A stretch of DNA of 64,000 bases from positions 16,368,001 through 16,432,000 of the forward strand of contig OX442316.1 of the NCBI GenBank assembly GCA_949358305.1, written 5' to 3'. Of the stretch, positions 10,415 to 20,669 are shown in pieces. Under the pieces are notes generated by a model. That model made no database searches. It was not told where the DNA came from and saw nothing but the letters and a program-made list of their open reading frames with translations. This DNA comes from Strigamia acuminata (lineage: Eukaryota > Arthropoda > Chilopoda > Geophilomorpha > Linotaeniidae). The stretch's first letter is position 1, and every line of letters starts with the position of its first letter. Position numbers and translations under genes: made by a program.

Positions 10415-10425
10415 AATCCCCCTTC
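10415..10425 (-). promoter_or_regulatory. Polypurine tract of the Copia element
   Basis: Minus strand GAAGGGGGATT abuts the 3' LTR, the expected primer site for plus-strand DNA synthesis. Confidence 0.75.
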
Positions 10426-10431
10426 GATTAA

Positions 10432-13400
10432 TCAATTTGTCGCGACAAAAATGTGCTCGCACAACGCGTCCAATTTTGCGCGGGACAACCACTTTGTCAT
10501 AATGTCCGCGACGTTGAGGGTCCCTGGGATGTGCCTGATTCGAAAAACACCTTTCTCGAACCAGTCGCGCAAGAAATGCAATTTCACGTCTATGTGTTTG
10601 TTTGCGCGATTTTCTATGCGGTTTTTCGCATATTGAATCGCAGGCATCGAATCGGCATAAACACATGGTATTTCCCGGTCAAACCCGTCAATCATCACTT
10701 CCGCGTCAAATATGCGTTCTAACCAAATTATCTCCTTCACACCGTCCACAACCGCCAAGAATTCGCTTTCCATAATGGAAAGAGCGGTAATGGTCTGCTT
10801 ATGGCAGTTCCAGGAGACGGGGACACCACCCAGATAGATAATGTGCCCGCCAAAACTTCGGCGCTTGTCTTGGTCCAGCGCGTAAGACGCATCTGTGTAA
10901 ACAGTTAACTTGTCACTTTGACAGTTCCCAAGATTAATGGAGAAATTCGGCGTATTAGCCAGGTAACGCAACACTTGAAGCAGCATGTTTACGTGTCGTG
11001 TCGAGTGAGTCTCGTTGTATTGAGACAATACAATTACAGAAAACAAGATATCGGGTCTTGTGCGACTTGCGATGAAGAGCAAACTTCCGACAAGAGACCG
11101 ATATGGAAAACTCGAATTAACACGTTCTCCCGTTTGGACTTTTTGGATCATAGTGCCGGGCGTGCCAGGCACTCTAACACGGTGAGATGGGTCAATACCG
11201 TATTGCTTGCAGAGCTTCGCAATATAGGTGCGTTGATGAATGAGGATATTCCCCCCGTCCCTACAAAACTCAATCCCTAATAAAAGGGTGACGGGGCCCA
11301 AATTGACAATCTCAAAGGATTGTTGAATCCATTCTAAAACGCACTCTTCTGCCAACTCATCCCTCGAAAATAATACAATATCGTCGACGTAAAAGATGAG
11401 TATGGCGTCCGAACCCAAGCTATACACACAGTTAAGACCCAAAACCGGTTCAAAACCTATTTCAATCAGCTGGTCGTGTAAGCGCTGGTACCACATACGA
11501 CCAGACTGATGAAGCCCATAGAGAGATTTTCTCAACTCCCAACATTTGTGTTGGTTTTCAGGTGTTCGATATCCCTTGGGGATGTTGATGTACTGCACCT
11601 CATCGAGGTCCCCATATAGATATGCGGCCTTGATGTCAAGGTGTAAGTCACGCCAGCTCCTTAATACTACAAGAGTACAAAAGAACATCATGACCAACAC
11701 AAAGTTGACTACGGGGGAGAAGACCTCCGTAAAGTCAATGCCGGGCTTCTGCTTGAACCCTTGTGCAACAAGACGAGCACGATATCTGCTAATCGCACCC
11801 GTATGATCCCTTTTGAGTTTATAAATCCACTTTGATCCTAGCAAGGTTTTATCCTTGACTTCACTTTTGTCAACCTCGACATACACCTCTCGTTCTTTAA
11901 AGATGTCGATTTCGTCCTCCATTGCCCTTTCCCAATCAGGTTTCCCAACACCTGTCACAGCCTCTTCGTAGGTGTCAGGCTCTACAGAGCAGCAACCAGC
12001 AAAACCGACATTGATGTCTTTGAAGTTGAACAATTCCGAGATATACTCGTATCCCTCGTCCCGACACCACCGCACAACTTCAACACGACTTCGAATTCTG
12101 TCATGCTTTGGTGAAATGTAATAAACATCAACCTGTCCAGCCGTTGCGCCTGATTTTCGCACAGACTGCCGTCTTTGCCATTTAGACATGTCCAACGGCA
12201 ATAACCCACCAGCTGGAACTGTGCGTTCCCCTGTATCCTTTCCTTTTCGTGGGGGATTACGACGCACAGGTGTAGGTGACGTTCGGGGGGATAGTTGAGG
12301 ACTCGCATCAGGATCCTCAATTTCATCCTCGTCATCGGGGTAAATACTGAAGAAATTCTCATCGTCCCCCTTTGCCCCACCAATTTCATCAACATTTGCA
12401 TCTCTAAGGACATCTTGCACTATATCCTCGATGACATCTTCCACGACACCAGCGTTCTCAACTTGTTCAGGTGCCTTTTCGGGCGCAGGTTCCTGAATTG
12501 GGGGTGGGGGAACCACTGCTTCCGGTAGGGGGCCACCATGAACGCTGTCGTCGTCTGACGAGGAGCCATCCTCGTTTGAAGAATCAGACACGCTGTCGAA
12601 ATATGAGGGGCTCGAGGGAGGAATTTTCAAATTTTCATACCAAAAATTCTGTTCCAATATTTTGACATGTTTCGAGAGGAACACTTGGTTCCGTTTCGGG
12701 TCCCAAATTCGATACCCACGGGTGGAAGCCGCATAACCAATTAATGCCCCTGCCCACGCCCTTTCTTTCAATTTCCCACCCCTTGTCTGGGAAGGAATGT
12801 GGACATATGTCAATGCCCCAATGCATTTGACATGACGCAGGGACAATTTCTTATTGTAAAACACATTGTAAGGTGTTTTCCCTCCTAATCCCGTGTGTGG
12901 GAATCGATTTTTCAAATAAACGACAGAAACTGCAAGTTCTGCCCACAAAGTTGGGGAAAAATTATTCTCAAAAAGAAAAGCCCGGATTCCATTAAGAATG
13001 GTGCGGTTCGCTCGCTCAGCAACCGAATTCATCTCGGGGCTGTATGTATTCGTCCTCATACATTTCAACCCAATGCTGTCAGTATAAGCATTCCATTGTT
13101 TCGATATGAATTCCCCACCATTGTCAGTTTTAATGGCTTTGACCTTTTTAGAAGTAAGCCGTTCAATTTCCGTCAACCACTTCTTGAAATGACCCAAAAC
13201 TTCATCTTTCGTTTTCATGATGATAATCCACATCAGTCGGGAGAAATCATCAACCATAATTAGGTAATAAAATGCCCCACCAATGCTCTTAACCGGTGAG
13301 GGCCCCCAAACATCTAAGTGAACAATTTCCAAAATCCCTTTAGTGGAGATATTAATAATGGGAGGAAAGCTTGCACGTGTGCTTTTCGCCCTCGAACAAG

Positions 13401-15273
13401 CATCGCAAGCCGACAATTCATTGTTGGAAAGTTTCAGCCCAAATACTTCATCGGATTTCTCCAACAATGCAATCCCTTTCGCATTAAGGTGCCCAAAACG
13501 TGAATGCCAAACATCCATCGTTTGAGGTTTGTCAGGCTTAATAAGAGCCTTATTCCCACCATTATCTTTCAAACTGTTTTGCACACCTTGTTTGGAAATC
13601 TTCGCAGTCTTTGATTTATTCCCATTGTTGACTACCAGGCCAGTGTGTGTGTTATTCAAAACGTTCAATTTCTGTTTCGGACTCGCATTATTCGCAACGA
13701 TCGCTGGCGCATTGTTCGCAGCAGTCACTTGCCCCATATTCGCAATTGCAGGTTTCCCTGTCTTACTCAAATTTTGGGTTAATGCAGTCTTAAAATCTAA
13801 ATGAGTTAGTAATGAATTAACAATTTCTTCACCCTTTAAAGGTGGACTAGGCTCCACTGCCGCATTCTGTTGCGCAGGTAATGCAGCAGCGTTAACAATG
13901 TGTGCAGTATTCACTTGACAATTGACTTTATACATTCTATCACTCGTACGTGTCGCAGTGATAGAAGGCGCATCAATACTGTCATGAAAAATGGACATTT
14001 TTCCATTCTTTACAAATGTGGTAGCCCCAGCTTCATCTGCACGACCTAATGAAATCAGATTCATTCTGAAGTTTGGAGCGTAGAAGACATTTTTCAATTG
14101 TAATTCCCGTTTCTTTTGTCCATAAAAAGATATTAATGTCACAGTCCCGATGCCCTCGATTTTCGACTTTCCTTCGCCCTGCTGGACGCTGTAACCAGTT
14201 AATGGTTTGAAGTCGGAGAACCAGGACTTGTTGAACGAGAAATGGTCTGTCGCTCCTGTATCGACGTACCATTGCGAATCAAAGTTCGCATGTGACACCA
14301 GCGATACGACAGGAGGTTGCTCTTGATTCGAAATCGCTGCGGAGAAGTAAGAGATGGGGACGTCATCAAAAATATTCATTTGGGTGACGGCGGCCTTTTG
14401 CCGGCCTTTTCCACGTGATTTTCCTCGTGGATTGCCCCTAAACTGTCCTGTTGATCCGCCTCTTCCAGTAAGTTGCTGTTTAGGTGGAGAAGGGCAGTCG
14501 CGGGAAAAATGGCCTGTCCCACCGCAGGTAAAACACACACGTGGGGAACTGGGCGCGGTTCCGCCGCGTCCACGTTGACCACTGCCTCCGCCAAAGAAGG
14601 CTCCAGTGTTTTCCAACGGTGTCGGGTTGGGCACTCCAAATTCGTCCCCCTTCTCGTAAAGGCGATTATACTCGCCTAAAAGTCTTTCTTTCACGGCAGC
14701 GGCCGTAAATTCCGGGTCGGGCCAGTGATACACTGTCTGTTTGACTGGCTCGAATTGGGGCGGCAAAAGGTCCAAGTACTGGAAAGCGTGGAACTCATCC
14801 GAGACCACAATCTTCACGTCGGCGAGTTGTGTAACTTTCCGGTCGACACGGGAAGTAAAGACGACCATCTCTTCATCCTCCCGTAGACGCATATCGAGGA
14901 ATTCCCGCCGGAGTCGGGCTTTGCGTGCGCGCGTGGTCGGCTGGTAAGCCGCTTTCAGCGCTTCCCACACACCCTTCGCGGTTGGGTGGGCCACAGCCAC
15001 GACTTGCTGTGGTTCGTTGCAAGCCAGACAAATGGTGGAGCGGGCTTTTTCTTCGCCCTTTTCGTAGTCACGAATTTCCTTTGCCGGCGATCCAGCAGGC
15101 GGTTCCTTGATTTTGCCGGTCACATGTCCCCAAACACTGTATGATTGAAGCAAAAGCTGGATCTGCATGCTCCAGGTGGGATAATTGGAGCCGTCCAGTT
15201 TGCGTACATCCTTGTAATCATCATGTCGGTCCCAATTCGACATGGTGAAGAATTTGGTGAAAAATCGATGCAC
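10432..15273 (-). CDS. Copia gag-pol polyprotein
   Basis: Single frame of 1613 aa; the natural start is probably the Met at 15243 (MSNWDRHDDY) rather than the one at 15273. In order: UBN2-type gag, CCHC knuckle CFTCGGTGHFSRDC (about 250), aspartic protease DTGATDHF (about 337), integrase zinc motif (HSRFGHLN ... CDAC) and D-D-E core with KTDNGGEF, an acidic linker, RT with LDIKAAYLYG and the catalytic YVDD, and RNase H with VYTDAS, MESEF and YADS. No stop or frameshift; every catalytic motif is present. Gag and pol share one frame, so the Gag:Pol ratio must be set by another route, such as splicing, which I could not identify. Confidence 0.95.
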   Translation of the reverse strand: MHRFFTKFFTMSNWDRHDDYKDVRKLDGSNYPTWSMQIQLLLQSYSVWGHVTGKIKEPPAGSPAKEIRDYEKGEEKARSTICLACNEPQQVVAVAHPTAKGVWEALKAAYQPTTRARKARLRREFLDMRLREDEEMVVFTSRVDRKVTQLADVKIVVSDEFHAFQYLDLLPPQFEPVKQTVYHWPDPEFTAAAVKERLLGEYNRLYEKGDEFGVPNPTPLENTGAFFGGGSGQRGRGGTAPSSPRVCFTCGGTGHFSRDCPSPPKQQLTGRGGSTGQFRGNPRGKSRGKGRQKAAVTQMNIFDDVPISYFSAAISNQEQPPVVSLVSHANFDSQWYVDTGATDHFSFNKSWFSDFKPLTGYSVQQGEGKSKIEGIGTVTLISFYGQKKRELQLKNVFYAPNFRMNLISLGRADEAGATTFVKNGKMSIFHDSIDAPSITATRTSDRMYKVNCQVNTAHIVNAAALPAQQNAAVEPSPPLKGEEIVNSLLTHLDFKTALTQNLSKTGKPAIANMGQVTAANNAPAIVANNASPKQKLNVLNNTHTGLVVNNGNKSKTAKISKQGVQNSLKDNGGNKALIKPDKPQTMDVWHSRFGHLNAKGIALLEKSDEVFGLKLSNNELSACDACSRAKSTRASFPPIINISTKGILEIVHLDVWGPSPVKSIGGAFYYLIMVDDFSRLMWIIIMKTKDEVLGHFKKWLTEIERLTSKKVKAIKTDNGGEFISKQWNAYTDSIGLKCMRTNTYSPEMNSVAERANRTILNGIRAFLFENNFSPTLWAELAVSVVYLKNRFPHTGLGGKTPYNVFYNKKLSLRHVKCIGALTYVHIPSQTRGGKLKERAWAGALIGYAASTRGYRIWDPKRNQVFLSKHVKILEQNFWYENLKIPPSSPSYFDSVSDSSNEDGSSSDDDSVHGGPLPEAVVPPPPIQEPAPEKAPEQVENAGVVEDVIEDIVQDVLRDANVDEIGGAKGDDENFFSIYPDDEDEIEDPDASPQLSPRTSPTPVRRNPPRKGKDTGERTVPAGGLLPLDMSKWQRRQSVRKSGATAGQVDVYYISPKHDRIRSRVEVVRWCRDEGYEYISELFNFKDINVGFAGCCSVEPDTYEEAVTGVGKPDWERAMEDEIDIFKEREVYVEVDKSEVKDKTLLGSKWIYKLKRDHTGAISRYRARLVAQGFKQKPGIDFTEVFSPVVNFVLVMMFFCTLVVLRSWRDLHLDIKAAYLYGDLDEVQYINIPKGYRTPENQHKCWELRKSLYGLHQSGRMWYQRLHDQLIEIGFEPVLGLNCVYSLGSDAILIFYVDDIVLFSRDELAEECVLEWIQQSFEIVNLGPVTLLLGIEFCRDGGNILIHQRTYIAKLCKQYGIDPSHRVRVPGTPGTMIQKVQTGERVNSSFPYRSLVGSLLFIASRTRPDILFSVIVLSQYNETHSTRHVNMLLQVLRYLANTPNFSINLGNCQSDKLTVYTDASYALDQDKRRSFGGHIIYLGGVPVSWNCHKQTITALSIMESEFLAVVDGVKEIIWLERIFDAEVMIDGFDREIPCVYADSMPAIQYAKNRIENRANKHIDVKLHFLRDWFEKGVFRIRHIPGTLNVADIMTKWLSRAKLDALCEHIFVATN

Positions 15274-16388
15274 AAATCACAAAATTCACAAATTTCGGCG
15301 AAAAACACTCGAAAAATTCACCAATTTGATGAAAACACACACTAATATTCACAATTCCGGTGAATATGCCGTGCAGAGAAGCGAAAACACCCCCAAAAAT
15401 TGAAGGCGAAACAATCACAAACTTCCCTTTGGGCACCTCAATAAGTGAGGTGAAAAACCCGAATCTGGTCGCCCTACTAGCTTCCGACCGACCCACCTGG
15501 GGGCCGCGGGACGACTAGTTGGCCACGGACAAGCCCAGACCGGAATGAGACTGCACGTAGGCGACTGCCTAAAGGGTGCAGAATAAACAAAAGGACCCCA
15601 AAACAAAAACCTTAAGAATTAACAGAGTTTCACGAAAATAGCAACTAAAATACACTTTTCAGATGTGAAGTTGGCCAATTACGGGATCCTTGCGTCGTAA
15701 TTGGTTCCCACGTTGCAGTAAACGTCGGCTTCACGTTGTCTTCGCACGGAACTGGGCTGACGTGCAGACCGCGTACACACTTCCGTGTATCGGCCAAAAT
15801 CGATGTTGCGTACGTCCACGCCTTCGTACCCGCTTTCCTGGATGCGAAGCACGGAAATAACCGCCTGCACACACGCTTATCGTGTGCAGGACTTCTCGGT
15901 GATCGCCGGATTAAATTCGCGAGTTGAATCTCGTCGTTCTTGACGAAAAATCCAACGAAAATGGCTGCCGGTGCAACAATCGTCGATTCGCGACGATTTC
16001 TTCGCAAAATGACGGTTTCCAGACGTTCCCACGCTGGAAAGACACCAAATGCGGCGGCTAATCGACGTATTCGTTCGTCGAAACGTTGGGCGTGCGTGTG
16101 TCGTTCCGTACACACTCGTAGACACGCTAACTTCGCAAACAAAAATGGCGCCGCCCGAGAAAAACTCGGTTATATCGGCGAAAAATAAACGAAATGCAAT
16201 GTTCCTTACACCGTTTTGCTCCAAATTCACTGTAGAATTGTCCGCACACGTCGTCACGGCTGTCCTTCGCGAAAAATTCCGGTTTTCGGCGATACGTCTC
16301 GGCGACGATCTGCGACGAACTTCCAACGTTCGTTTTCGCCCGAAAAACCTCACGAACTCGTCAATAACCTGTTGGCCCGATCGTGAGA
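15274..16388 (-). other. Long leader of the Copia element
   Basis: About 1.1 kb between PBS and polyprotein, unusually long and CpG-rich with many TTCG/CGAA words. Two sense-strand frames occur (16518-15877, which crosses the LTR and PBS, and 16142-15645). They look like chance frames in GC-rich DNA rather than proteins. The region probably holds packaging and translation-control structure. Confidence 0.5.
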
Positions 16389-16400
16389 CCTCTGCTACCA
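16389..16400 (-). promoter_or_regulatory. Primer binding site of Copia, tRNA-Met type
   Basis: Two bases after the 5' LTR the minus strand reads TGGTAGCAGAGG, complementary to the 3' end of animal initiator tRNA-Met (CCTCTGCTACCA). Confidence 0.75.
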
Positions 16401-16402
16401 TT

Positions 16403-16835
16403 TGATAAGTCCGTGGAGGCCAGGAAACATCGGAAAGGAGTTGAAACCAGCTTAAAATGTGCGGGGAGCTCGCACTTCGCGCCCGCCATGTTTTAATCAC
16501 ATGAAAGCATAAAAGCAACTGGGTTTGAGGCTAATTGGTCTCAAACCGTACAAAATATGACAATAGGACAAATCAATAGCAACAAGCATTGATTTGTTCT
16601 TTACAATATAAGTAATTGTTAACCTAGGCATAATTAACCGATAAACAACACGGAAAACAACATTTATCGCTCTCTCAAGCAGACGACACAAGAAACATAG
16701 AATATGTGTGTTAACACATAAGAGTAGCATTAATATGCGCTACACGGGTATCCAAAGGATGCCAACACACATATCTGCCATGCCTATCCAGAAATGCATG
16801 GGGAAACGGACAAAATAATTAATCGCATACTAATA
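16403..16835 (-). repeat. 5' LTR of the Copia element
   Basis: 433 bp, repeats 9982-10414 with one visible difference. On the minus strand it runs from TATTAGT to CTTATCA; the 5' terminus is TA rather than the usual TG. The boundary is fixed by the GAATT target duplication. Confidence 0.95.
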
Positions 16836-18227
16836 GAATTTACGTAACTCTGCTAACCGTGTGGTTCGACTTGCTGACTGCGCTTGTTTTTGAAACATCG
16901 CGTCGATCTGTTCAGCGGTGTAATAACGTTCATCGCTGGACCGAGATCTTCTGGATTTCGTCCTTGAACGACTCTTTCGTTCTTTCCGCGTCTCAGATCG
17001 AGTAGATTTTTCGCCTTCCGAAAGGGATTCGTCCTTCGACCCTCGTGGCGGAGGTACATCGTCATGGTTCCGACGTTCATCCCCCTTATCACGATCTTCG
17101 GGGTCTGGAGACGCACTTCGACTTCCGGACTGGTCATAATTATCGTAATTATCGTTGGACCGATGTGAATCGTTCTGTATCTTCATACGATTTCTCTCAT
17201 CCATCATGGTCATGAGTTTGTCGCTATTAGTGAAAATTTCGGCATCTGAAGCGCCGTTCTTTTTTGATGTAGGCCCCTCAGCATTGGAACATCTTCTTTT
17301 GCGCGACTGTCGCTCATCTTCACTTGATGTTTGAGACGATTCGTCGGTTGCAGAATCTTCTAGCCGCACGACTTTCTTTTTCACCTTGGCGGCTGGACCT
17401 TTCTGTCGTGAGGCGAATTCAGCAACACGTATTCGTTCTTGTTCCTCCTCAAATTCCTCTTGTTCTTTCAGCAATTTGGCTCGCCGTAGCTCATCTTCAG
17501 TTTCTTGAGCTTTTTTGTCGGCGGCTGCCATTTGTCTACGGAGTTCTTCATTAGATGATTCCTGTTGTTTTATGGAATCCCAAGCAATCTCCTGTTCCCT
17601 TTTGAAAACTTCAGTCTCTTTTTTAGACAAATGTTTCTTTCGAGCATCGAATTCCATGCGTTGGCGCTCCAGTTCGTCCGATTGTTTTTTCAGTTTTTCT
17701 TCACTGTGACGGTACTGAGCGTTTATCTCTCGCAAAGCTTGATTCGATTTTTCAGCAGCTTCCTTGGCTTGAGACTCTAAGTTCATTTTTCGAGTAACAG
17801 CAGCCATCTGCTCGTTCATGTGGTCAACCAGGCGTTTTCTTTCATGATTGGACATGGCTTCGTAAATTTCCATAATCGTCATCTGATCAGTCACTTGTAC
17901 CCCCTGGAGAATTGCTCGATCCAGAAGTTCCTTGTAACCCACCGGTTGCGTATCAGGAATCTCGATGTTGTCCAAATCCATGGAAGAGTCACCCCAGTTT
18001 GTTGGTCCAGCGGAAATCGCTTCTTCGCGTTCTTCGCCGACTGTTCCAACTTCCTTAGTCGTGGCACCCTCGGCGGCAACAACGTCAATAGTTTCGGCTA
18101 CATGTTGAGCCGTTAGACTATTACGTGCCGTTCGAGGACGACCCGATCTACGGCGCTTAGCGCCCGCCTTTGCACGAGTCTGTACTCCTTCATCATCAAT
18201 AGGAATTTCTCCTTCTGAGTTTGACAT
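16836..18227 (-). pseudogene. gag: Gypsy gag, N-terminal part (interrupted by Copia)
   Basis: 464 codons from ATG 18227, 71 bases after the PBS. Starts with an acidic segment, then a basic patch (KRRRSGRPR), a Pro/Thr-rich linker, and a long Glu/Lys/Gln-rich coiled coil (about residues 120-280). It ends with Ser/Arg/Asp-rich and RS-repeat-like stretches (about 300-440) resembling RS domains of splicing factors by composition only. The open frame runs into the Copia LTR and stops there; in the uninterrupted element it continues at 9976 in the same frame. An extended coiled-coil plus RS-like N-terminus is unusual for a Gypsy gag. Confidence 0.85.
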
Positions 18228-18298
18228 ACTGAGTTAGACAGATAAGAGAGAAAGATGATAGGAAAGTAGGAATAAATTCTAAGTTTAAACAATTGGTT

Positions 18299-18316
18299 AT
18301 CCCGGACGGGCCCCCA
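18299..18316 (-). promoter_or_regulatory. Primer binding site of Gypsy, tRNA-Pro type
   Basis: Two bases from the 5' LTR the minus strand reads TGGGGGCCCGTCCGGGAT, 17 of 18 bases complementary to the 3' end of animal tRNA-Pro as known from gammaretroviral PBS sites. Supports the LTR boundary at 18319. Confidence 0.85.
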
Positions 18317-18318
18317 AG

Positions 18319-19497
18319 TGTTGCGTTCCTGATGGTTCCAATTGACTTTTCACAACAACACTAAATTTATATTTAGTCACTATGGGATTTTTCCAATTGC
18401 AAGAGATCCCGGCGTTCACCTGTGGAAGCAGTTGAATGCCGTTTATAGGTCTTCTATCGGGTGGGTTAGCCGTTAAGTCGGTGTCTAGGGATTTGATCTC
18501 GAATAAAGGCTAGTTTAGTTATTTTAAATCAAACAGTTAATCAATTTATTGAGCGTTAATTACAGGTTCTATTGAAGAGAATGTTAATAAGATGGGTTCT
18601 ATGAGGATAAGATCGTCGGCGTAGAAGGCGACGTGCTCGAAGCAGCGCGGGACTCCTTCGGGCGGGAAAAAACAGTGCAGAAATGGCGACTCGTCGCCGC
18701 GCAAATTCTGCGAAGTGAGAAAGGAAGCGTGAAGCCGAAAGACTTCACAAAGAGTGTCGGCTGTTAAGCCTGACAAGACGGGAAATCTTGGGTTAAACCC
18801 TAGATTGCAACGGGAGATTTCCGTTGGAGACAAGTAGTCAAACGGCGGGTACCGCCGATCGTTAAAACCTGACTGGAGATCCGCTGCAATCTGAATCGGA
18901 ATCGTCGTCAACAGGTCGAGGAGCGGCGACGATGGCTCTGCAATCCTCGGCGGCTGGCTGGCGTCGATCTTCAACGGCGTGGGCGCGTTGGTCTTCGGGC
19001 GGCGGCGGGAACGACGGTGGTTTGGGCCGTCGTGCGTCGTCTTCGCGGCTCGGAAAGTGATTCGTTTGAACGTTGGTTCAAACAAATCGGGTTGAAACTT
19101 GGCAAAACTCACGAGTCACGGACAAAACAGTGTTTTTGGTTGTGAACAAAGCTGTGTCGGTGTGAACGGTATGAGTGTGATGCAAAGAGTGAGTAATAAT
19201 TCGAATTATTACCCGGAATATGGCCGGAAAACGGCCAGTGCGCAGGCGTGGCGTGTGCCAAGGCACGCTTCAGCCCTAGCAACGGTGCAAAATTTGGGGA
19301 TTGACTTAGCAACGCCCCAATCCAGGGCTCAAAATGCCAGGGCAGCCGTTACAGCTTCTGGGCCAATTGCCCAAAAGCGCAACAGGTGCACGGCAAAAAA
19401 CACAATTCTAATGATTATGGTTAAAATATAAATAATATCTTAAAAACGTGGTAGAAAAACCTCTCCACAAATGAAGTGAACATTTGAGATCGCAACA
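18319..19497 (-). repeat. 5' LTR of the Gypsy element, 1179 bp
   Basis: Bounded by TGTTGCG and CGCAACA, with the PBS beside it. Contains a 188-codon open frame in the sense of the element (19112-18546) that opens with GTG directly at a GTGAGT splice-donor-like hexamer and has no ATG at its start; coding status unknown. Confidence 0.93.
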
Positions 19498-19751
19498 ATT
19501 TTCACAACTTTTTTGGTGATAGAAAAGAAATGGGAAAAGCCGATCGATGTAAAGCTGCTCATTTTTGTCATCGACCGAAGTTCTTAGCAGCATAGTCCTA
19601 TGGAGCAATTCCACAAAGCGGAATCCCATTGATAGATCAACCAATTAGGCATTGGAGAACCTCTAATGGGCAGATGATTCTGCAACCCTCAGGGGCGTAT
19701 TTATATCTATTGAGGCCTCTAGGAGCTGTGGGATATCAGGACCCCTATAGT
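19498..19751. other. Flank of the Gypsy element, no gene seen
   Basis: About 250 bases with no supported gene. It belongs to the intron of the GPCR gene if the receptor continues leftward beyond the Gypsy element. Confidence 0.4.
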
Positions 19752-20284
19752 CACTTACCATGTTTACATGTACTCACTTATCTTGATAAGTGAAAATGCG
19801 AATTTTACTTTTCTAGAAAACTGATCATGTAAACAAAGCAGTTTTCCAGAAAAGTCAAACTTATCTGAAAAACTAAAATCCACTTGTTTGAGGTAGATTT
19901 TGGGTGTTTTGCGCATTGCCATTTGCAATGTAAACACCCACTCATTGCTTATCTGGATAAGCTGACGTCACAACAACGCTGTAATGCAACTGTTTAAAAA
20001 CATGGCGGCAAAATGGAGCGAGGAAATTTTAAAATGAATATTGTTACATGGGAAACTCCAACGAAACAAAACAATATATTCCAAGGTTGGCGGGAAGACA
20101 TATTGTTTGTGCACAGTGCATTGTGGATGATTAATGCGCAAGTTTAACAGAGAGTTAAATACGTCATATGACGTCACATTTTTTGGAAAACTGATTCTTT
20201 GTAAACACATGCAGTTTTCTAGATAAGTAAAAATTCGCATTTTTACTTATCTAGATAACTGGTAACATGTAAACGTGGTAAGTG
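19752..20284. mobile_element. MITE with long terminal inverted repeats
   Basis: Begins CACTTACCATGTTTACATG and ends CATGTAAACGTGGTAAGTG; the arms stay complementary for roughly 100 bases (ACTTATC...GATAAGT, AAAATGCGAATTTT...). No transposase; the 90-aa minus frame inside is not recognisable. No clear target duplication. Confidence 0.75.
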
Positions 20285-20365
20285 TCGACTCTACACTGCT
20301 AGAAATAAGAGGTGTAAAAAGGTGTAAAAGCATGCTATACTCTTGTTCGAATTAAAAGAGTCCTT

Positions 20366-20585
20366 TCTCCCATTGACCGAGCCTCATTACTCCTAACTCC
20401 GAACTGTATACTACCACTAAGAGAAGTAGTTTTTATTTTTGTGATTATTACGACTATTTAAATTGATACAATTTTGATTGTTTTTTATTATAAATTTTTT
20501 TTTTCCATTTATAAAATAAAGTTTTATGCACTTTTTAATTTAAAACTCATGTTTGTTCTGTTTATTGGTTGTTTTAACTTCAAAA
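20366..20585. repeat. Diverged copy of the MITE family seen at 62290-62716
   Basis: Shares CTCCCATTG, GTATACTACCACTA, AGAAGTAGTTTT and the AATAAAGTTT region with 62330-62540. The outer inverted ends are eroded. Confidence 0.65.
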
Positions 20586-20669
20586 ACCATAACGACGACT
20601 GAAGTGGTTTATGAATGGATTTATGCCAGATCCTGACTTGAACTAAACTAAGCAAAACAAGACACTCAC

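Larger units (their letters stand above)
9982..16835 (-). mobile_element. Copia (Ty1-type) LTR retrotransposon, complete, nested in Gypsy gag
   Basis: Minus-strand element of 6854 bp with LTRs of 433 bp (16403-16835 and 9982-10414). They differ at one base that I could find (C at 10304, T at 16725). Flanked by the 5-base target duplication GAATT (9977-9981 and 16836-16840). Has a PBS, a polypurine tract and one uninterrupted gag-pol frame with integrase before RT, the Ty1/copia order. Looks fully competent and very recently inserted. Confidence 0.97.
1..19497 (-). mobile_element. Gypsy-type LTR retrotransposon, young, truncated by window start, split by a Copia element
   Basis: Element reads on the minus strand: 5' LTR 18319-19497, tRNA-Pro-type PBS 18299-18316, gag (18227-16836 continuing at 9976-8756), pol 8759-4332, two extra ORFs (4162-3848 and 3524-891), polypurine tract 642-650, and 3' LTR ending at 641. 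The 641 visible bases of the 3' LTR match the 5' LTR at a constant offset of 18856 and I see no difference, so insertion is recent. Pol order PR-RT-RH-IN places it in Ty3/Gypsy. Target duplication cannot be tested because the left junction lies outside the window. The only disruption is the Copia insertion at 9982-16835; all reading frames are otherwise open. Confidence 0.95.

Noticed and set aside
15645-16518. 165- and 213-codon frames in the Copia leader as genes
   Set aside because: Run across LTR and PBS in CpG-rich DNA with low-complexity Arg/Ser/Thr content; no recognisable domain.
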